DNA of 64,000 nt from Lateolabrax maculatus (GCA_031216445.1 CM062210.1:12845501-12909500); one strand, 5' to 3'. Positions 47,234 to 60,324 are shown, numbered from the stretch's first letter. The notes: generated from the letters alone by a model not told the origin. Numbers and translations: made by a program.

Positions 47234-48190
47234 TACTGTATTGTTGTAATTTGTGGAATTAGTTTGTATCAGATCACAAGGATTTGCCATAGAATTATGA
47301 ATGTTACTGTAATGTCACTGCAGTTTGTGTACTAATGTTGTAAAAACAATCATCATGTGTTTGTGGCCCCTAATGAAACACCTCTCATCATTTCCCAGTG
47401 TAATGGCATCTCTGTAACCATGTCCCGCTTTAATCACTACCCCTTCCTGCTGGGCCCGTGTCATATCCTGCTGAGCCCAACGACAGTAACTAGGATGAGG
47501 TACATGTACCGCCCGTGGATTACACTGCTGATGTCTCCACAGTGACAGAGGCCCTCACCATGACAACCAGATCTGAGGTTAGTTTAGGTTCTTAACGTGA
47601 TGTTGAGATACATGGACTGGCAGATGTAGATCAGTGGCAGAGCGCACTAGCAACATGGAGAGAAAAATAAAATACAAAGCTGAAGGCTTATTCAGTATGG
47701 ACAGAGAAAATAGACACTGTAGAATGAGAGACTACGAGAAATGAAAATAACAAACAAACAAAATAAATAGTGTACACTGTTTTATGGATTCCTAACCTGA
47801 AACTCGGAAAGAAAACAGTGGGATATGGTTCAAGGTAGTAGATTTTATCAAATATGTCCACTTTTCTCTGGGATTGTCCATAGATAATTTGATAGTGGCC
47901 TCTGGTGTCCAGTTGGACTGACACAGCATACTGTCTCTGTCTCTGAAATTCTTACATTTCCAAATTGGTTTTTCACCTTTATCAAAGATTTATTAAGCTT
48001 TGACTGTAATAAGTAGCTAACCTTAAAATGTTGAAAAGTTCCATGAATCAATCTTCAATGTCTCACAGATCTTATTTTAATAAACAGGCGGCCCTGAGAG
48101 CTCAATACACTGCAACATAACAAAACACATGCAAAAAGACAAAACACAAGAAAATTTAAGAAACATCTTCACCAATATTACAACACATGC
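47234..48190. other. Non-coding; unique sequence
   Basis: The stretch 47,360-47,560 is balanced and repeat-free and might be constrained; its 62-codon open frame is not recognised. From 48,085 onward the sequence (CTGAGAGCTCAATACACTGC..) leads into the foldback described next and may belong to the same dispersed repeat. Confidence 0.4.
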
Positions 48191-48192
48191 GC

Positions 48193-48497
48193 AGCATTTA
48201 GAAAAAATGCTGCAAAGTGAGAAAACACAACTGGAACATGCTGCAAAAAAGAAACTGTACATATAGACACTTAGAAGTGATGAACACATCAGGAACACAC
48301 TTGTTGTTGCCGTGGTTTGTGACTCATGAAGTTATTGTAGTCGGCTATTCATATGTGGTGTTTGAAAATGAGCTAAAATCTAAATTTTTTTGGTGGGACA
48401 AGAAGCGTGTTTTCATCTCTACTACTGAGCTTTTCTGTAAATGGTTGCACTTTCTGTATTTGGCTGTGTTTTTCCACTTTGCAGCATTTTCTCTAAT
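48193..48497. repeat. Foldback: inverted repeat with arms of about 38 bp
   Basis: The left arm (about 48,193-48,230) contains AAAATGCTGCAAAGTGAG. The right arm (about 48,457-48,497) is its inverse, with CCACTTTGCAGCATTTT. A spacer of about 225 bp separates them. The arms differ at a few positions. Repeated TGCAAAA/AACACA motifs to the left (48,105-48,250) suggest a dispersed repeat family, possibly a MITE remnant. No target duplication is identified. Confidence 0.65.
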
Positions 48498-48662
48498 TGT
48501 CAGTCAAATACGTTATGGTCTAATAACAATCAAGAGAAACGTTACTCTTGATTTTTCAGTGCACAAATTATTAACATGTACAGAACACGGCATTTGTTTC
48601 CCTTTTTCAGGTGAAGTTTTTTTCTGTGAGCAACAACCATTTTGTTAGTCAAAACCATTGAT

Positions 48663-49144
48663 AGGGCTTGTGTCCATACGGCGTTTTTTGTTTTTTGGCA
48701 GAAAAGTGCTGGCAGGGCACTGGGGAGTGCTAGGATGGAGCGTTTGTGGGGTGAGGGAAAAAAACGCAGCATGTGTCTTTTACGCTATGTTAACAGAAGG
48801 TTGACTACACAGCTAACAACAAGCTTATGACGCGTAAGGTGATAAAAGCCAAACACTTACCAACAACATTCAGTGCCCTGGCCGAACTGCTTCCACAAAT
48901 GGGCATTTCTTTCTCTGTTCATCTAATATATGATTGGTTGCCTGAAAAGGAGCGACAGTGACGATACCAGCGCCTTTCTGAAAAGTTCAGAGATTTTCAA
49001 CGAGCGTTCTGAGCGGCCGCACAAAAAAAGGCGGAGTGAAAAAAAACACTCTGGGTGCAGCGCTTTTTCTCTAGGCGGCATGCCGTATACACTGTCTCAT
49101 CATTTGGAACAACTGAAAAAAAAAGCTATATGGACACAAGCCCT
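48663..49144. mobile_element. MITE with 16-bp perfect terminal inverted repeats, 482 bp
   Basis: The left end reads AGGGCTTGTGTCCATA, and the reverse complement of the right end is identical for 16 bases, with similar GC/T-run sequence beyond (ACGGCGTTTTTT versus TAGCTTTTTTTT). Internal sequence is moderately GC-rich with no transposase. The target duplication is not clear: the flanks are ..TTGAT and TATGTT.., so I cannot place it in a superfamily (PIF/Harbinger- or Kolobok-like are possibilities). It lies about 165 bp from the foldback. Confidence 0.82.
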
Positions 49145-51026
49145 TATGTTATCAATTAGTTGCTTACAACTCTGCAGACCAGTTTGCAGCAGAAACCTAA
49201 TGATGCCTCAAGTGCTTCCCAGGGATCTCACAACATTGGACACATTTAGCACTGTAACACTCACAGAAGCATAGATCATCTAAGATGCTTGCATCTCTGA
49301 AAGGTAAAGAAATTGCATCGTCTTGGAATTTTGCTATTCAGCTTCAGTGCTATTCACCTGCCCAGCCACCCATCGTTGTTTTTCTAAACATTCTTTCCAG
49401 ATCAATTAATACTGCTAAGAAGAGGCCAAAGTCCTTTGTTAATGATTTGTATTGAGGTACCACTTGAAGGTAATCAATGGTAAGATCTTGCCAGATTCTG
49501 AAAGGTAACCTTGAGATTTGTGCACTGTGGGCTAAACCTTGTAAAATACTGCACTTGCATCAACTGAATAACTATGTAAGTACTTACATTCTTTATAGTT
49601 CCCATTCCTGTTTGCTTTAGAAAGGCATAAAAGCAAAATAAATAGAGGGCTTACAATTATTGTGAAGAATATGGGACTGTAATGTTTTCAGCGTAGGCCA
49701 AACTTTTGAGTGTGTAGGCTGCTCGCAAGAAAGCATTTCTTGCATACCAGAAAAGGTGATTGCCTTTTTCTATCAGAATACCAGTGTGATTTGTTGCTTT
49801 GAGGTACATTTGATCTACTTGGACAAAAAGGATCCAAAGATCTGTGTGTGTTCAAATACCAATAGATGCATATGGTATCTGTATTCTCAGAATGGCCCTA
49901 AAAAGAAAGCGTACTTAAAATTTAAACTAAAGCAGATCTGGCAACATACCTAAAGGCCTTTTGAGGCCTAAACCCAAGCCTTTGTTTTTTTCATTTCTTC
50001 AACTCTAGGTCTATGTGTATATTTCAACCGGAGAATGTCATTTTTTGCAATGTCAAAATCCCATAGCAAGGCTGTGTATCTCATTGACATCCCACTCTGG
50101 AAAAATCTAAAATATAACTCCTGCTCTACACCACTGCTATATGATATTGTGAAATAAAATATTGACTTCATAAACACAACAGCAGTAAAAATAAACCCGT
50201 ACAAGCCTGTGTTATGCCTTGCTGCGAGCATCTTTGCCTAAAAAAGTAAGGTTGAGTGTGCAAGAAATGTGAAATTCACATTGAAAAAAAAAAAAGAATT
50301 CCCAGCATGTTGCAGAATACCAATATCCTTAAGCAGGCGGGGTTTTTGATGTATAGACTCCTGCCAGTGAATTGTACAGATGAGACACTTAAGGCAAGAC
50401 AATAGTGTTATAGATTGTGGCAAGAGTTAAATCAATAGACCTTCTGAGGAGTAACAAGACACCCGGTAGCAAGTGCTACTGCTACACACACATAGGAGGG
50501 GCTGGGAAACAAATGAGGACTGGCAGACAGGGGCTAAGACCTCAGTGTCACTGACTAGCCATTAGATGTTAGTGTGTATGTAGGTGTGTGTCTGTGTGTG
50601 TGCATCCGAGGCCTATTCGGAACATGTGTTATGGATGTGTGTAAGTGTATGTGGGAATGTGTTTGTAAGGCATAAGCAAGAGCAGATACCTGTGTTTCGG
50701 TTGTACTTTTATCTCTGCTTCTTGGCCCTGTAATCTCCCACTGGGCATCAAAGCAGAGCCCCATCACTAGCTCTACCACACCCCTATATATCCCCCAGAT
50801 CCCTGTGTGCGAGTGTGCGTGTGTGTGATTGTGTGTGAGGGAGGGAAAACAGAAAAAGAAGAGAGTCTACACGAATACGTGAGAGAGACAGGGAAGAGAG
50901 GGGAGATAGGATGGGAGAATTAAAAACAGGAAAGGAGAAACAGAAAGTGTGTGTGTGTGTGTGTTTGTCTGTGTGTGTGTGTGTGTGTGTGAATGACAGA
51001 GAATGAGTCCCCCCTCTCTCCCACAG
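49145..51026. other. Non-coding; AT-rich, then GT/GA microsatellites
   Basis: Unique AT-rich sequence to about 50,440. Imperfect GT lies at 50,570-50,670 and 50,806-50,835, GA-rich sequence at 50,855-50,900 and GT at 50,947-50,990. No gene is seen before the candidate exon. Confidence 0.5.
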
Positions 51027-51214
51027 ACAAGAGAGGAGGGCTTTGCATGGAGCTTTGGACCGTCACCCAGCCATGGCTGTCATCCAAGCCCAGCCTGCGA
51101 GCACCTCTCCCGGGCAGCTTCTACTAACCCCCCCGAGTCTTACTCCCTCTTACTCCACCTCCTCAGTCTCTTCCACCTCTGATCCAGGATCAGTGGCTGC
51201 CGAGGCCCTGATAG
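51027..51214 (+). CDS. Candidate coding exon of an unrecognised gene (low confidence)
   Basis: A polypyrimidine tract ending in a good splice acceptor (CCCCTCTCTCCCACAG, ending at 51,026) precedes a GC-richer segment with an ATG in good Kozak context (CAGCCATGG, ATG at 51,073). The frame runs open for 52 codons to a TAA at 51,229-51,231. It reads MAVIQAQPASTSPGQLLLTP, then a Ser/Thr/Pro-rich stretch, then AAEALIG. A GT at 51,215-51,216 (CTGATAG|GTGTCA) could be a donor, leaving 47 complete codons in the exon. The composition fits a disordered N-terminus of a transcription factor or membrane protein, but I do not recognise it, and it contains no simple repeats. No partner exon could be identified within the window. 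It could equally be a conserved non-coding element that happens to be open. Confidence 0.25.
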
Positions 51215-53010
51215 GTGTCAAGGTCCATTAACCTGGAGCAGGTCTTATCATATTCATCAGGAAGATCAGAGATCAGATTTATCTCTGTTTTTATCAGATT
51301 TGAGGCTTCAGAAGGCTGCCAGAGATGTCATGGCTGTATGGTAATGTGATGGAGGCTAGTGACAGACACCCCAGAGTGGCAGGCACACTCTCGCAGGTAC
51401 AGCCGTAGATCCACACACATACCATAGAAGTAAATGTGCAAATTCACACACACATACTCACACAAAAACACTACAGTTTTTTAAGAATCTGTCAGCAGTT
51501 GCTTGGACCTTTTTGATGGGGTTGTCAGGTTTGATTAGTTTATAAAACAGGAGTATCTCACCCACTGACCTTTCTAGGCTTTCCATCTAGAGCTAAATCT
51601 AATCTAATGTAAAAACAGTTGTAGCCTATGAGCCAACCTTGTGAGGCATAATGAGCTTTATTTTTTGGAGGTAAAATGTAAAAATGTTAAGGTGGAAAAA
51701 AAAGTAAAATTAAGTCTGGTTTGTTTTTCTTTTGTGCACAGAGAATGAAATGTGCATTATGTCCAAGAAGTAAGGGTCACTTAATGAGGTAAGTCTGGGT
51801 AAAATCCATGTTCCATTACTGATTTCCATAATGAAGTGCACATAAATCACAAAAGATGAACTGTAAAAGACACACACATAAATCATAAAGTATTTTGAGA
51901 AAAGGGGAATTATGCAAAAGCAGTTGCAACTTAATATCAGATATGAAAGTATCTTAAAATTGTGTACATTCAGTGTATTAAAAAGAGGATTTATGAATGT
52001 ACAAGACTCATGAATATAGGTTTGGTGGGAAATGTTGGTGTTCAGCCAAATCACATATGAAATTCAAAACCTTTCGAGATGAACGCACTGTTTTACAATT
52101 TCTGGATTTTTTAAAACTTGTTATCTACATCTTTTGAATAAATATTTTCCATTTCTTTGACATTTGACATTTCATGTCCCCACTGAATTCCACTAAATGT
52201 CAAATATTTTGATAGCACACGTTCCAAGGCTTGCCACTTATTTTATTTCAGTGAGCAGTACCTCCCACATGACCTCTAACCCTAACCCTGACCCCCAGCT
52301 GCTATCCCAACTGTGCTCTCGGGCCACTAATGAATTATTGCTGACTCATCATGGTCAGCGACGAGTAATCAACCTGACACTTTGGGCTCAAGACACATGG
52401 CCGTGGTGCTCAAATAGTAATTTAGGTCCCACACTCTGGCCACTACATCCACGGGAAGCTGGTGGCTTGTGAGCTCAGGTTTGGAGAATAAAGAATTGCC
52501 AAAACAAGAGTGGAGTTTTGAAGTTTAGATATGGTAATCCATATTTTGTTGTTTATATTCTTCTGTCAAGCAGGGATATTAATAAAAATGCAGTCCATCT
52601 ACGGAGTTAACTGAAACATACAGTATATAGTATTTATGTAAATCCTGCTTTGTTGTTGGACGTATGACCCATTTTGTATCCATATTAAGAGAAACAATGC
52701 ACTGAACAAATGTTGCTTTTTGTTTGAAACTAAAGAGATTATGAAGTTAAAAGGATTGTGGATTTATAAAGGAGATTTGGAGACAAGAAGACTGAGATCG
52801 CATTTTTTTTTTTATATTCACAGAGAGACAAAACAGACACGAAGTAACCAAGGCACACACATACACACACATACACACATCTCCTGCAATCCGGCCCTCA
52901 TCAACATCCTTCTTGGAAAATCACTGCGGCTCTGAAAAGTCATTTCAGCCACAGTAGCAGCAGGCCCTTAAAGATTCATATTCCTATTTACTGTCTGCCT
53001 CTCCTCTCAT

Positions 53011-53042
<32 letters not shown>

Positions 53043-53300
53043 ACACACACACAAAGCTACAGACACATGAACACACACATACACACCAAGCCAACTAACC
53101 CAGCAGGGTTAGGTTCATGAATAAAAGAGGGAATTAGCGCAGACCTGGAGAAGTCAGATAGACAGATAGAGAGAGGTGGAGGAAGAGAAGAGAGAGCTAT
53201 TAAACTGTATGAAAAGCACTGGAAGGAAGGGGCAAATCTACAGAAGGGAGGCATGATCAGTAAAGATCAACAGAAAAAAGGGAAATTTAGAACAAGAGGG
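51215..53300. other. Non-coding; contains a MAF/AP-1-like site
   Basis: Unique sequence. 51,230-51,420 and 52,230-52,480 are balanced and repeat-free. AT-rich sequence occupies 51,650-52,190. CA arrays lie at 52,853-52,880 and 53,012-53,053. No gene is recognised. Confidence 0.45.
52339..52360. promoter_or_regulatory. MARE/AP-1-like site in an interrupted palindrome
   Basis: TGCTGACTCATCATGGTCAGC contains the left side of a T-type Maf recognition element (TGCTGACTCA) with an embedded AP-1 core TGACTCA at 52,342-52,348. It closes with an inverted GTCAGC half-site eight bases after the first GCTGAC. Large Maf, Nrl, CNC-bZIP or AP-1 factors are the expected binders. It lies in repeat-free sequence next to TAAT homeodomain cores. 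Confidence 0.35.
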
Positions 53301-55660
53301 AGAGAGGAAGATAGAACTGAGAGAAGAAGATACAGAGAAGGAGAGGGAGATAAGAACATAAATAGAAAGAAGACATATACAGAGTGAGAGACAGGAAGGA
53401 ACAGAGGGGTGGGCAGTAGTTTTACTCCTAATTTAAATTGCTTGTGTCAATCCTATGCTGCATGTAGAGATGGCACAAAATGTCCATTTGTCCACGTGTG
53501 CATTTGTGAAAAGAGCTAGATCATTGTGGTGGTGAATATCTACACACAGCTCAACGTGCCAGGAATAATCTGTGAAACCTATATATAATCCATACTTTAC
53601 ACGCACACATACACACAGAAAACAGAGAGCTATTGACTCAAATAACACATTTATTACCAAAGTAATAATATGTTTTAAACCAAGCAGCCCATAAGTGAAT
53701 AATGCTCACTGATATGAGGCTGCCGTCTACATTACTGAAATCGGAAATATCATTGCACCATAAAATGACATTACGTTTACTGGGGGAGCAGAGGCAGAGA
53801 GAAGAACTGAGGCACGATTGATGTTAATTTTCTGTAAATAAAAGAAGCAAGAAAATAATCACAAAAACAACGACACATAATGAAAACAGAAAAACGGCAA
53901 CGATACGGCCAGTAAACATCTCTCAATCACCAGAAGGGCTACAATCATCACAGTATGCTACACTACCCAGGTACTGCACGCAGATTTTATAATATGTGTG
54001 CAGGCTACACATGGTGTGTATGTGTGTCTATCAGTGTGTTTGTTTGTGTGTGTGTGTGTGTGTCATAGGGGAGAGAGAGCCAAGAGGCCGTTACCCTGCA
54101 CCCAGATAATAACCTGGTTTTATAATGTTGCATATCTATATTCAGGCCAATTCCCCCTGGGGGGGAGCCAGAATAATAACGCTGGCCATTTTACCCCTCC
54201 TAGCGGACGGCCATTTTCTGCCCTGATTCTCAGCATGGACCTCTCCTCATTCCCAAGGTAGCACGTAATGGATGCCGCAATGAGATGGAGTGACATTGTG
54301 GTGTCTGAAATGTGAAAAGCCTATTTGCCGACCTGCCCTCCCTCAACGGGGTGGCTGGTGGAGATACGGGAGATGTTTATGCCTAATCCTCTTTGCAATT
54401 CTATATGTTGTCATTTCTGATGATTGTCAGCATTTACGGTAAATTGGCAAATTTAGAAAATGGTGCAAAATGGCAGTGAAAAATTGATATCTTTTTGTCC
54501 AAAACAAATGTAATCCCATAAGTGTTCTGAGAACCTATGGCCACAATGTGGTATTTGAATATCTTGATTATGATGTTCGCATATATCGTCAGAAAACAAA
54601 CAAAGTGTTTTATTATCTAAAAATTGAATAACAATGCTGGCTTGTGAGTATAATACTTGCACACACACATTTATTGAGGTGTGAGTTTCTATCAACCATA
54701 AAAGTAGAAAACAAAACAAAACATGAGCTAGATACAAGTTCCAGACAGAACTGGGAGGTAGTATATCATATATTACAAGATTTCATCATCTGCATATAGT
54801 GCAAACACAGTTTTTAAGTTGAAGAGTGAAGGTGGTCTGGAATCAAGAGGGACTGAATCCACTCCATACTATCCTGGTGAAATACTGTCCCTCTGACCAG
54901 TCAATTTCAATAAAACTACAGACAAAGAAAGGTTAGCGTATATAGATTTCCCATCGTAGTCATGCACACAGAACTGCACTGTGAGCCAGCCGTCTCTCTC
55001 TTCTGAACTCTAAATGCTACTCACTCATATTCTCCATCCTATCCCTTACCTCTTCAATAATTCACAAACGGTAGCTTTCTCTGGCCTTTCAAACCTTTGA
55101 AATGTAACCTACATCCCACAAACACACCATTCTTGTTATCCAACTGATGACATGTGTTTATTCCGGCCCTTTGCTTGTTGAGCGGGGGGGAGAAAAGGAA
55201 GGGAAAGGCTTCACACTTCAAAGATTATTGATTGCTATTGACAAGTTGATAGTAGATAAAACAAAAGTGCATTTCAGATATATCCACTTAAATATGTCTT
55301 GATATGCCACCTTTATTTGATTTTGCTATTGATTTTGTAGTGGCTGGAATACAAAAAAAGATCTATCTCAACCTCAAGAGCACTTGAATAACAGCAATGA
55401 ACTTTTTACAGTGATGGACATAGTGGACATTTGTAAGGAATAGAGTCAATTCTAGTATTTTAAAATCAAGGTTCATGTCCTTATTTACTTATTTTTTATT
55501 ATCCATCACTGGGATCTGTGAAATATGCAAGGCAAAAACAAGATAATAAATAAAAAAAACAAAAATACACATTCTAAGAATGTTCCCCTGAGAAGAAGTT
55601 TGAAAACTTATGGGCAGCAACACCGAATCTAGTCTATAGCAGTTTTGTTGAGTGTAATAA
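53300..55660. other. Non-coding; GA-rich, then unique sequence
   Basis: GA/AG-rich imperfect purine sequence at 53,160-53,410, GT at 54,040-54,063, and a constrained-looking patch at 54,110-54,450 that includes a CCCCCTGGGGGG palindrome near 54,156. Further on the sequence is AT-rich and featureless. Confidence 0.45.
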
Positions 55661-57500
55661 ATCAGTCCACCAGGGCTTGTGAAATGGAGGACAGTTGGAG
55701 AGTGCAGTATAGGCAGTCAGAGAGAACAGCTCTGTCCAAGACAATCATATGATGTATCATTCATACTGTCAGTATGGTGTCTCTCCTCCTCCCTCCTTCT
55801 CTCTCTCAGTCTCTACGTCTCTGTCTGTCTCTCTCGCTCTGGACTCATCCAGTCTCCTGTGGTGGCTATGATGAAGCCCAGCTCTCTCCATCACACACGG
55901 CTCCCCAGCTGCTCGGGGATTACACATTTCAATGATACATTCACACACAGCGCCATTCAAATAGGCTCTTGTGCTGTATATCCCCTGCTAAAACAGCACC
56001 ACAAAAAGATATACTTAAAGAAATGCAACTGGTTCTTGTTGATAATTAACATCAATACTCCTAAAAAAAATTACTTATTTTAACAAACTTTCCAGAGTCA
56101 TCAAGGACATAATAACACTTTTGTCCTTTTCATCTGCAGAACTAGTTTAGTGGTATGTCTATTAATTTGCAGTCTCATTTTATTCATCTTGGACTGTGCC
56201 AGGTGGTTTTAAAAGAGTGAGTGCTGCCTCTGAATCATTTGACCTCTGCGATTTGCTAATGAATGCTGTGAGCAATCACCGTTTCCCAGAAAATGGACAA
56301 AAATGATCCCTCATCTGTGAACCTAATCACTTACTGCCATTACCGTGTGTGCGCAAGTGTGTGTGACTGTCTGTCTGATTACCATCCCTGAATGAAATAG
56401 TTGTTTGGAATGATCCCATGCAGGGGGTGGGATGGGGGGTTGGTTCTTCAAGGTGAAGCAGCTAAGATGAGGTGGGATACAGACCTTTTTATTTTTCGTA
56501 TTAACAGCTGAAGAGGGAAATAGACAGAGAGGGAAGGAGACCATAAAGAAAGCTGAGTTTATCATTTCAAAAAGAAGCCACGAGGATGTGGTTCTTCCCT
56601 TAGAGCACTTTATTTAACACTATGTGTAAGTGTGTTAGGGAATCAGAGTTTGTACCTGCTCTTCAGATCAGACCTAACACCCACACTTCCACCTCAAAGA
56701 CCAAGTCAAGACCCAAAGGCCCCAGTCTTGCAAGAGCAAACACCCAGTTTACACTATGTTGCCTGTTTTATCCACATTCTGTCATCTTTGTTTCTTTTAT
56801 TGTTCTGTTCCCACATTGTTTCCACTCTTAATAAACTGTGTTGAGAGTTTGTGTCAAATGCACTACAAAGGCAAGTAATCTGTGCATGTGTGCGAGTGTG
56901 TGTATGCCTGCACCTATGTGTGCACACTGTAGAAATGTTGCAAGACAGACAGACAGAGACAAAGCAAAGGTCATGCTCAGCATTGTGTGATAAACTGAGT
57001 CCCTTGAAATCTCATTTCCAAGGGGTAAATCTGATCAGCGCCTCAGAGATGGAAAACGATGAGGAGAAGAAAGCGAAAGGAACGGAAGAGGAGGAGAAGA
57101 AAGGAGGAAGTCACAGAGACGGAGAGGCTGGAGGAGGAGGATTTGAATGAGAAAATTCCATTTGCTTGTCCGCCGCTTATCTTGAGCTCTAATGGCCGAG
57201 AACAAAGAGAAATCCCACAATAATCGGTTTCTCCATCAAACGCTGTATTGAAAATGAAAAGATGAAATGACAGAGGGCACCCCAGCCTTTCTGTTTCTCT
57301 CTTATACTTTTATTTCTCCTGCTCACCTGCTCTTTAATGTCATGATTCTGGCCTGATGTTCGATCAGGAACTATATGATTACGCCATCTCTTTCTCTGAA
57401 ACATAAGGGTACAGAAGCGGTGAAGAAATCATACACTGCTGGAAGACCTCTCAATTAATTGAGCTTCCAAGTTTTATTGTCAGTTCTCCACCGAGCACAC
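55660..57500. other. Non-coding with one strong constrained-looking island
   Basis: CT-rich patch at 55,780-55,845. AGG/GAA purine-rich sequence at 57,055-57,140. From about 57,140 to 57,420 the sequence is repeat-free and balanced, with a SOX-type core (GAACAAAGAG), a CCCACAATAATCGG stretch and TGATTACGCC. This resembles a deeply conserved enhancer (inference). No gene is recognised. Confidence 0.4.
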
Positions 57501-58028
57501 AGCACGTCTTTCACACATATTCACCACACATAGATACATAAAAGTCAGAGGTGCAAATAGAAAAAAGACAAAGACAAAGGATGAAAAGGAAGGAAGTTAT
57601 TGAATGTGTGACTCTATACACATTCAATACTGTTAGTGTTATCACCGTGACAATAAAGAGGAGGCTTTGGCAGAGCAGTCTTTTCTTTCTTTTACGTCTA
57701 ACATCAGCACTATACTGTATAATCCCTATTTGTGGATCATGACACACCTGAATGTATGTGTGTCTGTGATAATTGGAAGTTTCTTCATGAGTCTTTTCCG
57801 TGTGTGTACGTGGGTATGTGTTTATGCATGTGTGGGTTCACTGGTGAGTGCGTGATGATTGCATGTTTCTTTTGGAGTCCATCTGTGCGCGTGTGTGTCC
57901 GGATAGGGTCACCTTGCATCCATTTCTTACCGTTTAAAGACCCCCTACAAGGATAAAAATCATCCTCTGAACTTAATCCAGGCTTATATCCTCTTCTTCC
58001 TCCTAACTCACATACCCAGACATAACCC

Positions 58029-58062
<34 letters not shown>

Positions 58063-60269
58063 TGAGCCCAGAACACCTGAGAAACCAGCCGAGAATAAAA
58101 CCCATCACAAACAGCTGAGCTTGCAGCTTCATGTACATGTGGAAAGTAATCTGTGCGTTCTCACTCCAAAACACTCCTTAAACCATCACCAATCATGGCA
58201 AATGCTTGAACTGAATGAGGGTATAACTTTATTATGGTAACATTAATAATTGTTTCTGGTTTACAAATGTTGCAACTATGTCCACAGATGAGCTCATGGA
58301 TCATTATTTAAGCTTTCTCCTGGAAGAAAAGTGTATTTTTCTCTGTAAACCAAGCAAACAGTGTCATCTCAACCGCAAGGACTTAACAGTATATCAAACT
58401 AATTCTAAAAATCCAATCAGTCGATTTGGAACTATTTTATGGAGGATAGCAGCAGCCTAAAGGTTACAGAAGCAGGCGTGTGACAGAAAAGCAGTTTCTA
58501 TCCCCATGAACTTCTAACTACCCCAGTGAAACTGCTCAGTTGCCAACAGTAGAGGACCGTGGCTGTACGAGACAGCTCCCAGGTGAAAATGTGTGATTGC
58601 ACACTGAGAGGGGGAAAAAAAGATAGCTTCTATGGTTTGTGAGTGTTCTAGATGAAACAGTGTAAGTAAAAGAGAGACAGAATCTTCCACCCTGACTGAA
58701 CCTGAAAAATAAATTAATCCGGTAGCTGTAAGAAACAAAAGAGTAATCAGACAATGAGCTGGGTGCCAGACACACCATTGATTTCAGACTATCTCTCTAA
58801 GCAGCCTCAGAGGCGCAAACCATATCCACCTTATGATATTGACCCTGCCTCTAACAAATATGCTTATATTCATATTGCCTTTCTGACTGAGACAATGTGC
58901 AGGCTCTCTTTGGATGGATATTGGATCATATACACATGCTTACCTCCAAATTCAATATTCATTCTCTCGCACTTGTGCTTTCTCTTTGGAGTAAATATTT
59001 ATGTGCTGTTTGGCACGCAAAAAAAAAAAGTAAAAAAAAACATATCAAAGACTAAATCGCCTTGCGTCAAAAATCAATGATAAAATGGGGGCACAAGCTC
59101 TGTTTTCTAGGTCACATTAGAATATTTCTTTTAGAGATATTGATTTGTTTTGTGTGACCTACCCAGGCCCATTCTTTGTAATTAAAAGAGAGAGAGTGGG
59201 ACTGTGGCGCGGGGTCTTCTCAGTCGTGTGGCAATCCCAGTTGGTGTATATTTGTGTGTGTGTGTGTGTGGAAGTGTTTTTGTGTGCACGTGTATATATT
59301 GGTGTGTTTCTGTGCAGGCTAATGAATGAGAGGCAGTTATGATGAAGAGGGGGTGGAGCTGGACCTTAAGGAAGATTTATACTGTGTTTGGTATTTGTGT
59401 ATGTGCGTAGGTTAGAGTGTGTGCAAGTTTGTGCTGTGTATGTTGCAGTGGGGTACATTCATTTTGCTGTATTAAATTCAGCCTATAAACCAGACTTTGT
59501 CTCCCTATCCACCAGCCTTTACATCAGGTGGCCCAAAGCAGACAAAGGACTTCAATTCACCGAGGCAACAGGATGGTCTGCATGATTCCATATTTTTGAG
59601 TGTGCGTGTGTGTGACCACAAAGTTATGAAGTCTGTTTCGGTGTGTGTACATGCACACATGAACACATACATGTGTATTTCTTTTACTAGATCCCGAGGC
59701 ACAATTGTGCCTGGTCTTAGATGTGACACTTGTCATCGCACCTTGTTTTTCTGGGTGCATGTTACTGTAAGTGCTGATGTACTTATGTACGAGTTTTGCA
59801 TATAGCATGCAAACCAACCATAAGAGACTAGTAAGTGGATCTTTAAATGCTGCACCATCACATAATTTTCAAGCAGTGGATTTGAATCTTAAGTGAGACC
59901 ATTATCAGCTACAGCAGCTACACTACCTTTATGAAAATGGTCAGAAGAATTTGTCAGGTGCCAAAATTAAAACTGATTTCCCTCCATACCAAGTTAACAA
60001 GACAGCTTAACAGCATGTTGTAGTAAACAATCTATCCCCTTGCATATTATATATAGTGTGCTGTCATGTTTGGGCAAAAGTTATATGTAACTTTGCTTTA
60101 TGTAAAGGCAAAAAGCCCCTGAATTAATAGATAAACAAATCCAGAACAGATTCCATTACTTGAAAAGGGCTTTACTGTATATGGCAAATGTACATCTGTT
60201 AAACAGAGTCTAAGGCATGCACATCCAAGTTCTACAGGTGCCAGATAAAAAACAAACTGAAGGAAAAAA
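57500..60269. other. Non-coding; microsatellites and AT-rich unique DNA
   Basis: CA at 58,031-58,060, GT at 59,249-59,272 and A-runs at 59,019-59,041. Imperfect GT/GC lies at 57,800-57,900. Open frames are short and unrecognised. Confidence 0.5.
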
Positions 60270-60324
60270 GTCAGACAAAAGATCTGCACACTGTGCTGAT
60301 ATCTCCCAGCAAATTCAATTTAAC

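Noticed and set aside
52276..52292. Telomere-like CTAACCCTAACCCTGACCC
   Set aside because: Only two full TAACCC units; chance or ordinary short interstitial motif.
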